Positions 7,892 through 14,378 of a stretch of 18,935 nt of DNA are shown here, one piece after another (position 1 is the stretch's first letter; the number at the start of each line of letters is the position of its first letter). This stretch comes from CAYJPA01 sp964371945 (lineage in GTDB: Bacteria; Chloroflexota; Chloroflexia; Thermomicrobiales; UBA6265), in assembly GCA_964371945.1 (NCBI GenBank), contig CAYJPA010000100.1, positions 1 through 18,935 of the forward strand, written 5' to 3'. Under the pieces are notes generated by a model. The model did not search any database, had not been told where the DNA came from, and saw only the letters and a program-made list of their open reading frames with translations. Both the position numbers and the translations under genes were made by a program.

Positions 7892-8905
7892 ATGCTGCTC
7901 GGCTCGCAACCACGTTTTCGCCTCGCAAATCTGCCGACACCGCTGCAGGAAGCGGTGAATCTCAGGTCCGCACTTGGCGGTCCTGAAAAGTGCCCGCGGA
8001 TTCTGATCAAACGCGACGATCTGACCGGTCTTGCGTTCGGCGGCAACAAGGTCCGGAAGTTGGAGTTCCTGATCGCGGACGCCCTGGCCCAGAAGGCGAC
8101 GACGATCATCACTGCCGGCGCGGCGCAGTCGAATCACGCTCGCGCGACCGCTGCCGCCTCATGCGTTGCCGGCTTGAAGTCGGTGCTCGTGCTGGACACG
8201 GATCTCGACAACCCGCCGATCCAGGGCAATCTGCTGCTCGATCGCCTGCTTGGAGCGGAGGTTCGGTTCGTGCCCGCCGGGACCGATATGGACGCGGCCA
8301 TGGCAGAGGTTGCCGAGGAGCTTTCTCACAGAGGTGATCGACCGTACGTTATTCCAATCGGTGGCTCCAACGGCATTGGGACGTTGGGCTATGTGGCCGC
8401 AACCCTTGAGATTGTCGAGCAGTGTTTCGAGCTGGGCGTCGCGCCGAGCCGGCTCTACTACGCCAACGGATCGCGGGGCACGCAGGCCGGACTCGCGCTC
8501 GGCGCGAAAATCTTGCGAGCCTCATATGCCGTGCAAGGAATTGCGGTTAGCGGCGGTGACGAGATCAAACGTCAGCGAGCCGTCCGGATCGCAAAGGAAG
8601 CAGCACGATTGCTGATGACTGACGGCGAGCTCAGCGAGGACGAGCTGTTGAATGACGACGGTTACATCGGCGAGGGTTACGGTCTCATGACCGAAGGCTG
8701 CGCCGAGGCGATCTCGTTACTTGCCCGCACGGAGGCGCTTTTCCTCGATCCGGTGTACAGCGGGAAGGCGATGGCCGGGATGATCGATCACATTCGTGCT
8801 GGAACAATCGAACCGCGCGAAACCGTGATTTTCCTTCACACCGGCGGCACCCCGGCATTGTTTGCAAAGGCCGGCTCATTGCTGCCGGCACTGGGAGTGA
8901 AATGA
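7892..8905 (+). CDS. D-cysteine desulfhydrase / ACC deaminase-family PLP enzyme
   Basis: This 337-aa protein is a fold-type II PLP enzyme. Motifs in order are LPTPLQ, KRDDLTGLAFGGNKVRKLEF with the PLP lysine at about K53 in NKVRK, GAAQSNHARAT (the catalytic SNH segment), the phosphate-binding NGSRGTQAGL (usually GSGGT, here with Arg), and C-terminal HTGGTPALF. The family converts D-cysteine to pyruvate, H2S and ammonia, or opens 1-aminocyclopropane-1-carboxylate; the two activities are not separable by eye. I chose ATG 7892 because GAAGGA at 7878-7883 lies 8 nt upstream and the protein then begins just before the conserved PRFRLANLPTPL. The upstream in-frame start at 7802 adds 30 unconserved residues. 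Its last bases overlap the PPOX gene by 4 nt. Confidence 0.87.
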   Translation: MLLGSQPRFRLANLPTPLQEAVNLRSALGGPEKCPRILIKRDDLTGLAFGGNKVRKLEFLIADALAQKATTIITAGAAQSNHARATAAASCVAGLKSVLVLDTDLDNPPIQGNLLLDRLLGAEVRFVPAGTDMDAAMAEVAEELSHRGDRPYVIPIGGSNGIGTLGYVAATLEIVEQCFELGVAPSRLYYANGSRGTQAGLALGAKILRASYAVQGIAVSGGDEIKRQRAVRIAKEAARLLMTDGELSEDELLNDDGYIGEGYGLMTEGCAEAISLLARTEALFLDPVYSGKAMAGMIDHIRAGTIEPRETVIFLHTGGTPALFAKAGSLLPALGVK

Positions 8906-9312
8906 CCGATTTTGATCTCGATGGATTTCTCGCGCTTCCACTGGTTGGCGCCATTGCGACGCTTCGGGCCGACGGCTCACCGTCGGTCGTGCCGATCTGG
9001 TATCGCTGGACCGGCTCAGCGATCACAGTCTGGACCAGTCCCAGTTTCGTTTGGGTCAAACAGATTCAAAAGGAGCCACGAGTCGCGTTTTCGGTGTTCG
9101 AGCACAACGTCCCGAGCCGGGCGGTTTACGTTCGAGGAACAGCTTCGGTGGCCGTGGGAACGACGAGCGAGCTCAACGACGAGCTGCGCGCAATAACGGC
9201 GCGATACGTTCCCGCGTCTCGCGTTGACGCGGAAATGAAGTCATACGACAACGACACTCCAAAGGCCGTCGTGACGATCACGCCCACATGGATGAAAGCG
9301 GAGACGAATTAG
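8902..9312 (+). CDS. PPOX-class FMN/F420-binding protein (pyridoxamine 5'-phosphate oxidase-like)
   Basis: This 136-aa protein has the split-barrel hallmarks. LPLVGAIATLRADGSPSVVPIWYRW forms the first strands, TSPSFVWVKQIQKEPRVAFSVFE is the cofactor-binding segment, and AVYVRGTASVAV follows. Such short PPOX-like proteins bind FMN or coenzyme F420 and act as reductases or oxidases of mostly unknown substrates; this length fits the F420/FMN single-domain type rather than true PdxH. The ATG overlaps the stop of the preceding gene (ATGA at 8902-8905), a sign of translational coupling, so the two are one transcript. Directly after its TAG stop a 7-bp tandem repeat array begins. Confidence 0.82.
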   Translation: MTDFDLDGFLALPLVGAIATLRADGSPSVVPIWYRWTGSAITVWTSPSFVWVKQIQKEPRVAFSVFEHNVPSRAVYVRGTASVAVGTTSELNDELRAITARYVPASRVDAEMKSYDNDTPKAVVTITPTWMKAETN

Positions 9313-9369
9313 TCGCAAGCTGCAAGCTCCAAGCCGCAAGCTTCAAGCCGCAAGCTAGAAGTCACGAGT
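9313..9369 (+). repeat. Degenerate heptanucleotide tandem array, about 8 units
   Basis: Immediately after the TAG at 9310-9312 the sequence reads in 7-bp steps: TCGCAAG, CTGCAAG, CTCCAAG, CCGCAAG, CTTCAAG, CCGCAAG, CTAGAAG, TCACGAG. Positions 5-7 of the unit are nearly fixed as AAG. The same unit family occurs at 18790-18852 after the lpdA stop. It resembles the short tandemly repeated repetitive (STRR) heptamers described in cyanobacteria. Confidence 0.85.
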
Positions 9370-9397
9370 CGATGAAGGGCAAATGGGGACGCCCAGG

Positions 9398-9452
9398 CCG
9401 CGCGCTGCCTCGGGTTGAAACCCGAGGCTGAGTTCACAAAGCCACCGCGCGG
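9398..9452. repeat. Nested palindromic intergenic element
   Basis: A perfect 10-bp inverted repeat GCCTCGGGTT / AACCCGAGGC (9407-9416 and 9419-9428) is nested inside a second stem CCGCGCG / CGCGCGG (9398-9404 and 9446-9452). It lies between the heptamer array and the HTH-like remnant. The sequence from 9453 to about 9660 is T-rich on this strand and I see no gene in it. Confidence 0.55.
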
Positions 9453-9726
9453 GCTCCGAAGGTTTTTCAGTTCGCTGTTCGTTGGGTTAGGCGGCCCTGG
9501 CCTGGGTTTTGGATCCGGGGCGGGTTTGGTGTCATCGTTTTGTTCGTTTTTGTTGTCTGTTAATTGTGGGGGTGCACGGGCACCTCGGAGCGAAAGGCCT
9601 CCATGATGACGAAGTTGGTCGAGTAGGCTCACACAAACGCACGCTTAATCACAGTTTTGGAGCATGAGCGGCGGAAGGCTATGGAGTGGGTGCCGCGGGG
9701 GCAACGATTTCGGGGCCGCCAAATAA

Positions 9727-10107
9727 CTACCTCTGCGAAGCGAAACTATTTGTAAGTGGAATCACCGCGATCGCGCATTTCAAGCGGCATTGCAGCAGGG
9801 GCGTGAACTGCTGGCAGACGCTACGGCCGAGCGGTTACGAGGAATGCTGGACCGGGCGGCGACGGTGGTGCAGAAGGAGCTCGATTCGTCCGAGGCAGAC
9901 CCGAGGCTGGCGATGTCGCTGATGAAGGAGATGGGGGTATTCGAACGCGGGTTGCGGGTAGGGCGGATGGAGCCGCCGCAGCCGAAAGCGAGCAGTGCGA
10001 CGGAGCGAACTGAGGAGGAAGATGCGGTGATGGAGCGGTTGACGAGCGTGCTGGAGGGAAAGATCGAAACGGCGAAAGCGATTTCGGCAGGCAAGCGAGC
10101 GGGATAG
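9727..10107 (+). pseudogene. Remnant of an HTH / small-terminase-like protein gene
   Basis: The open frame after the TAA at 9724-9726 reads ETICKWNHRDRAFQAALQQGREL and continues as a highly helical, charged protein to TAG 10107 (for example RLRGMLDRAATVVQKEL). The pattern I/V-xxW-xxDxxFxxAL followed by a long helix is how small proteins of the phage terminase small-subunit / homeodomain-like HTH type join their DNA-binding and C-terminal parts. The N-terminal helix-turn-helix itself is not visible in any frame upstream and no good start with a ribosome-binding site exists, so I read it as a 5'-truncated remnant. A TTG at 9790 could in principle initiate a 105-aa protein. The family call is by resemblance only. 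Confidence 0.35.
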
Positions 10108-10167
10108 AAGCGGGAGCGGACGGTGAGTGTGCAGGCGGCGGGGCGGAGGGACAAAGGGTTTGTCCAA

Positions 10168-10225
10168 CCCGCCCCGCACCGGAATAAATTCCAGTGCTAT
10201 GCCCACGAATCCCTTCCAGGGATGA
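10168..10225 (+). repeat. 58-bp dispersed repeat, copy 1
   Basis: It matches 55 of 58 bases of the copy at 10316-10373. It begins with a C-rich block CCCGCCCCGC and contains two small inverted repeats: GGAAT/ATTCC (10181-10192) and ATCCC/GGGAT (10209-10223). The layout resembles dispersed palindromic intergenic repeats. Confidence 0.85.
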
Positions 10226-10239
10226 CGGGGCCAGCGACC

Positions 10240-10256
10240 AACCCCGGAGGGGTTTT
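10240..10256 (+). terminator. Terminator-like hairpin between the two 58-bp repeats
   Basis: AACCCC (10240-10245), loop GGA, GGGGTT (10249-10254) is followed by TTGTTG. Shape and T run fit an intrinsic terminator, but it lies in a cluster of repeats and may be part of the repeat element. Confidence 0.35.
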
Positions 10257-10315
10257 GTTGGCGTAGCCTTCGGTTTCAACCGGAGGCGGGGTGCAGGGAA
10301 TGAGCGTTTGTTTAG

Positions 10316-10373
10316 CCCGCCCCGCGCCGGAATAAATTCCAGTGCTAAGCCAACGAATCCCTTCCAGGGATGA
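10316..10373 (+). repeat. 58-bp dispersed repeat, copy 2
   Basis: It differs from copy 1 at three positions and keeps the same two inverted repeats. Its right end directly precedes the sequence running into the transposase remnant. The 90 bp between the copies holds the hairpin at 10240-10256 and a second partial palindrome around 10266-10287. Confidence 0.85.
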
Positions 10374-10485
10374 GGATCAGCGTTCAGCGGATGAGATATT
10401 CTGGGGCCTAAGACGACCGTCTTGGAGTTGGGATGTGGCACAGCCCCGTCTGACACTCGCCAAACATCGCGCGATCGCGGCCAGG

Positions 10486-10743
10486 GTCCAGTTCAGCATG
10501 CCGGAAACCGGCAACCGGCACGAGAAAATGGCAAAGTCGAGAGAATTTTTCAAGACGCTCAAGCAGGAGGAGATATTCCTCAAGGACCACCAGCTGTTTG
10601 CCGATGCTGAAGCGAACATGTGCCGGCTCATCCGGGACGTCTACAACGGGAAGTGGCAGCATTCGAGTCTTGGCAATCAGCCACCGATCGAATTCGAAGC
10701 GAACGACGATTCTTTTTCTATGAGGAAAGACGGTCAACTTTGA
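10486..10743 (+). pseudogene. IS3-family transposase, C-terminal remnant
   Basis: The frame reads VQFSMPETGNRHEKMAKS, REFFKTLKQEE, FADAEANMCRLIRDVYN and then HSSLGNQPPIEFEA. This matches the end of IS3-family OrfB transposases (GNPYDNAKAESFFKTLKQEE, then YNxxRxHSSLGxxPPxEFE). The catalytic glutamate in the AES triplet corresponds to arginine here (SRE), and the first two catalytic aspartates are absent because everything 5' of about 10486 has been lost or replaced by repeat sequence. The frame stays open to TGA 10743. It marks past insertion next to the accessory operon; it cannot encode an active transposase. Confidence 0.75.
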
Positions 10744-10759
10744 CCGTGGTTCGGTCAAA
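10739..10759. repeat. Perfect 7-bp inverted repeat at the transposase stop
   Basis: TTTGACC (10739-10745) and GGTCAAA (10753-10759) flank a 7-nt loop and include the TGA stop of the transposase remnant. It may be part of the right end of the former insertion sequence. Confidence 0.5.
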
Positions 10760-10821
10760 TGGGTGCAGTCCACCACTTCGGAAGACCGGGTATGGTGTGA
10801 ATCATCGTTCACAATCACTGT

Positions 10822-12219
10822 CTAGTAGGCGATAAAGCGGCAATTGAGCGGCAGATGATCGGAGAAATACGTGTCGAGATCCGCAGTCGCAGAGTGTTCT
10901 GTCATAGGTTTTAGCCAGAATCGAAGATTGGGCCTGGTGCGTCGGTCACCATTGGTGAATAATATGTTGTCAATTAAGGAAAAATTGGTTTTGTGCGAGA
11001 ATAGAGGTGCGAGGCAATTCGGCCCTACGCAAAATTCCGAAGCGCTGATCATTTGTGGTTTCCGCCCCACCATCTCCTGCACTTTTCTCTCGTCGTTGGA
11101 TAGCACCATTCGAGCAGACTCGTTCGAAAAAAGGGTGATTGGTGCGCGAGCAGCGGGCTGTTCCCTACCGCACCTATGACAGAACCCTTGCCTAAAACAA
11201 ACCCCAAGTCCAAGCGCGCTGGTGAACGCCTCGATTTCTGGGGCAGTGGATACCGAGTTGAAATCGCCTGCAATGATGACTGGAAGGCGTAATTGTCGGT
11301 AAACGGACTCTACAAAGTCCCTGACGACGGAGAGTTGCCTCCCACGAAGGTACCGCGCGTTCGGAGTTGGCACTCGACTCGTTCGCTCCAGTTCGTCGGT
11401 TTCGAGGAGACGGAAGTTTCCATCGAATTCCTCTTTGAGCGTCGCGATATGTACGTTGATGAACACAATTTCCGGCTCACCATCGACCCATAGCCCGCTC
11501 CCTAGCCTGATTCGGTGTGCGGTGGCGATGCGCGGGATACTGTCTCGATTGCCTTTATAGTAGGTGTCACGAAAGAATACCAGGCCGTCAGGAGAGATCG
11601 CCGAGTCTCCGTTGAAGAGGTTGTGATCACTAATCCATCCTGGACCACCATGGGGCGAAAACTCCAAATTGGGGAGGTCGATTACTCTCCCTCGAAAGAC
11701 GGGAGCGTTGTCCCGCTTAAGGGCGATGTCCGGATCCGAGAGGGCGATGCCGGACCCAGCAACGAACGTACCAAGGCCCTCCTCCATCCGCAATGGCCCA
11801 TCGTCGGACCACCACTTTAGCCATTTCTCGGAGATTGGGTAACGAGCGGTCGAAACTGCCGGGACATAATAATGTTCCGCACCAGGACCGAGTTCCTCGT
11901 CCAGTTGACCTAGTGCGCTCTGGTTCTGGGAGACCGTCCCTGCAAACTCTTGCGTAGCGAGTACGAGTCGACCATCTCGTTTTGCATGTCGAGCAACATA
12001 TGCACCTAACGCTGAAACGCGATTGGCTCCAGTTTGGTCAATCGCACCTTGCTGTTTCCCGACACCAAAGTTGGCGGTGATAACAGTGAATGCTTCTTCG
12101 TTTTCTGGCCGAGAACCACAACCGTCTATTCCGACTTCCCCGATCGCTAAAGTTCTCTCAGTTCGTTGATTAGCTGCCGCAACGTGTTCGAATTTGGAAT
12201 CTCCCCTGACGATTCCCAC
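10822..12219 (-). CDS. Endonuclease/exonuclease/phosphatase (EEP) family protein
   Basis: This 465-aa protein has EEP motifs in order: TANFGVG near 48-54, TQE with the metal-binding E91, FINVHIATL with H257, AGDFNS with D319 and N321, SLIDNIL with D417, and FSDHLPL with D454 and catalytic H455. This fold cleaves phosphodiester or phosphomonoester bonds in DNA, RNA, inositol phosphates or oligonucleotide signals. An insert between GDFN and the final SDH carries CFRQGFCHRC (341-350) and CVGPNC (397-402), which could bind a metal. The only usable start is GTG 12219, inside the upstream mutase gene (73-nt overlap). No ATG, GTG or TTG occurs in frame between there and the domain start. It has no signal peptide and is the last gene of the operon. 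Confidence 0.82.
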   Translation of the reverse strand: MGIVRGDSKFEHVAAANQRTERTLAIGEVGIDGCGSRPENEEAFTVITANFGVGKQQGAIDQTGANRVSALGAYVARHAKRDGRLVLATQEFAGTVSQNQSALGQLDEELGPGAEHYYVPAVSTARYPISEKWLKWWSDDGPLRMEEGLGTFVAGSGIALSDPDIALKRDNAPVFRGRVIDLPNLEFSPHGGPGWISDHNLFNGDSAISPDGLVFFRDTYYKGNRDSIPRIATAHRIRLGSGLWVDGEPEIVFINVHIATLKEEFDGNFRLLETDELERTSRVPTPNARYLRGRQLSVVRDFVESVYRQLRLPVIIAGDFNSVSTAPEIEAFTSALGLGVCFRQGFCHRCGREQPAARAPITLFSNESARMVLSNDERKVQEMVGRKPQMISASEFCVGPNCLAPLFSHKTNFSLIDNILFTNGDRRTRPNLRFWLKPMTEHSATADLDTYFSDHLPLNCRFIAY

Positions 12220-14345
12220 CGCGAGAGTGCGCTCAAAAGCGGTCGTTTCATCGCCGGTAGTGGATTAGCTCCTGGGGTAAGGCTCTGCCCCTCCTGGATG
12301 AGCCATGCACGTATTTTGGACACGTGCCACTCCTCTCTCACAACTTGACGAAATCGCGGCAACACTTCTCGGTCAAAATTGAGTTTGCTGTCAAGCGTGG
12401 CGATGTCAGGAAGCATGAGGGCTTCATCACTTAGATCTGCACCAAACCTTCCAAGTAATTGCCGATAGAGATCCGTGGCGGCGTCTTCGGCCACGCGTTC
12501 GGGATGTATGGGTCGATCTGAACTATCGCTGGCTGGCTTCACGCCGCTTCGAGGAAGGACGCTAGCGTAGAACTTTATTTTCGGCTCCGTCCCAGACGGC
12601 CGAACGATCGCTACAATGTTTTCAGCTTGATAGCGGATGACGTTGCGAGAGAGTCGATCAGAATTACTGACGAACTCTCCATGCTTTTCCGTATCCCAGA
12701 AGTCATCAGTTTGAGTTACCGGTCGACCTGCAATAGTACTGGGAGGCGTCGTCCGGAGAGACCACATAATGCTGTCAATCTGGGCCACTCCTTCACTTCC
12801 GAGAAGCACAATCGAACGGCTGATCTCCGCGAAGCCTGGAAACCTAGTCCTGATTTCAAGCAGATAGTGTAGAAGGGTGCGGCCATCGTATTGCAATCTA
12901 GCATGCAAATAGGCCAGGTAAATAGCAGCTGATGTCGCGTCCTTATCGCGTATTTCAGGCGTGGTTAGGATTCCATGACTCTCTTCAGCAGCCACCACGA
13001 GTTCCTGTATCGATCCGCAAAACTCGCCATAACGGCCGGTGGATTCCAACGAATGCAGCACATTCGCATGGTACTTAAACCCGACTAGGAGGTCGTCGAT
13101 GATCTGAGCCGAGCCGGCACGCTGAGCTATTGCTGAAATGAGCCGCGAAGTTACCAGTGTGCTCAAGACGATCCCATCCAGTCTTGGGCCGTCTTCATCT
13201 AGCATAAGATAATAAGTCAGAATAACTGCTATGTCATTGCCGTTTAGGTGTACCCACTCGTCGCCGGAAAAAACGTCGACACCGACCCGGTCAGCGTCCG
13301 GGTCGCTCGAGAGCACCATTGTCAACCCATGCTCGGTTGCGAAGCGCAGTGCCGGCAATGTCGCCTGGGGTACTTCTGGATTCGGTGTCCTGAATGGTAT
13401 AGCCGCAAAGGTTCCGTCTGCGGTTTGTCCTGGAGGAACACTAAACCTATAGCCAAGCCCCGTGAGCACGTCCCCCATGCTGCTTAGCCCGCCACCGCAA
13501 AGAGGCGTGTAAACAAACTCATACTGTTTATTCGGTTCCAAATTCCTGCAACGTTCGCGGTGCTGATCCACATAAATCTGGACGTACGCGTCGTGAACAG
13601 AATTAGGCACGTCGGTCAGCAATCCGACCTGAGTTCGACTTTCATTCGGCAAAGCTAGCCGAAGTTCTGGTGAAGCCATTTCGGCTGCAAGTTGATCGTC
13701 ATGAGGAGGAGTGAACTGCGCTCCCCGTTCATCGTAAAGTTTGATGCCGTTGTCGTCAGGATGATTGTGCGAAGCTGAGAGGTTGACGCCCCCCGCAGCG
13801 CCCAACTTTCGAATCGCAAACGACAACTCCGGAGTAGTAAGAACCGCGCCGTCGTCCTCCGGAGTTTTCATAAAGGCACGAATGCCGTTGGCAATATAAA
13901 TCTTTGCTGAAAGTATCGCCAAGCTTCTAGACGTAATCCTTCCAAGTGGGCTTTGGTCGGTTGGCCAGAAGGCCTGGTAAACGCGTGCAATGTCATGAAA
14001 CGCTCGAACGTCGTTCGCCACGACGACACTTATCTCTGTGCTTCCATAGACTTTCCGTAAATAGTTCGCGTGTCCCTGTACGGTCAGCGCGATGGTTGTT
14101 TCATTGATTCTATTCGGACCGAATCCCACGGGGCCACGTCGTCCCCCGGTTCCAAATGGCAAAGTGCGCCAAAAAGAGTCGAAAATCAGGGACAATGGAG
14201 CGGATTCGACGAACGTCTGAATCGAACTGACTTCAGCCATTGGCACGGCGTCATTCAACCAATGTTCAATAGTTGCGACCGCGATTTCGCCGTGTTTGCC
14301 ATATTGGCTCGCGATTTCTGCCAGGGTCGAGTCAATGCTCGTCAA
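12147..14345 (-). CDS. Phospho-sugar mutase (alpha-D-phosphohexomutase superfamily) with C-terminal extension
   Basis: This 732-aa protein has all superfamily sites: LPFGTGGRRGPVG near the N-terminus, the active-site phosphoserine loop LSASHNHPDDNG (Ser about 192), Mg-binding SSDPDADR (about 346-353), sugar-binding AAEESHG (about 452-458) and phosphate-binding VRPSGTEPK (about 581-589). Members move phosphate between C1 and C5/C6 of hexoses or pentoses, as in phosphoglucomutase and phosphopentomutase; specificity is not readable. About 140 residues follow the phosphate-binding motif, longer than usual, and their last part (from FRQVVREEWHV on) resembles no domain I know. I chose TTG 14345 because GGAGGAGGGAG lies 7 nt upstream of it; GTG 14372 is the alternative and would place that site inside the gene. 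It is 33 bp downstream of the SLATT-PRTase gene. Confidence 0.85.
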   Translation of the reverse strand: MTSIDSTLAEIASQYGKHGEIAVATIEHWLNDAVPMAEVSSIQTFVESAPLSLIFDSFWRTLPFGTGGRRGPVGFGPNRINETTIALTVQGHANYLRKVYGSTEISVVVANDVRAFHDIARVYQAFWPTDQSPLGRITSRSLAILSAKIYIANGIRAFMKTPEDDGAVLTTPELSFAIRKLGAAGGVNLSASHNHPDDNGIKLYDERGAQFTPPHDDQLAAEMASPELRLALPNESRTQVGLLTDVPNSVHDAYVQIYVDQHRERCRNLEPNKQYEFVYTPLCGGGLSSMGDVLTGLGYRFSVPPGQTADGTFAAIPFRTPNPEVPQATLPALRFATEHGLTMVLSSDPDADRVGVDVFSGDEWVHLNGNDIAVILTYYLMLDEDGPRLDGIVLSTLVTSRLISAIAQRAGSAQIIDDLLVGFKYHANVLHSLESTGRYGEFCGSIQELVVAAEESHGILTTPEIRDKDATSAAIYLAYLHARLQYDGRTLLHYLLEIRTRFPGFAEISRSIVLLGSEGVAQIDSIMWSLRTTPPSTIAGRPVTQTDDFWDTEKHGEFVSNSDRLSRNVIRYQAENIVAIVRPSGTEPKIKFYASVLPRSGVKPASDSSDRPIHPERVAEDAATDLYRQLLGRFGADLSDEALMLPDIATLDSKLNFDREVLPRFRQVVREEWHVSKIRAWLIQEGQSLTPGANPLPAMKRPLLSALSRWESSGEIPNSNTLRQLINELREL

Positions 14346-14378
14346 TGCCAGTCTCCCTCCTCCGGAAACCACGTTGTG

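Larger units (their letters stand above)
10123..10266 (+). pseudogene. Possible gene start truncated by repeat insertion
   Basis: GTG 10123 has GGGAG at 10112-10116 with a 6-nt spacer and lies 15 bp after the previous stop. It looks like the start of the next gene in a small operon (MSVQAAGRRDKG). From about codon 15 the frame runs into the 58-bp dispersed repeat and a hairpin element and stops at 10266, so only the first codons could be original coding sequence. Confidence 0.2.

Noticed and set aside
9398..9452. Possible tRNA because of the nested stems and GGGTTGAAACCC
   Set aside because: There is no acceptor stem, D arm or anticodon arm of the right lengths; it is a palindromic repeat.
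9790..9792. TTG as the start of an intact 105-aa gene
   Set aside because: The homologous-looking frame continues upstream of it and no ribosome-binding site precedes it, so a truncated remnant fits better.
10168..10373. Possible CRISPR array from the two 58-bp repeats
   Set aside because: Only two copies are present, they are too long for CRISPR repeats, the intervening sequence is about 90 bp with its own hairpin, and no cas genes are visible.
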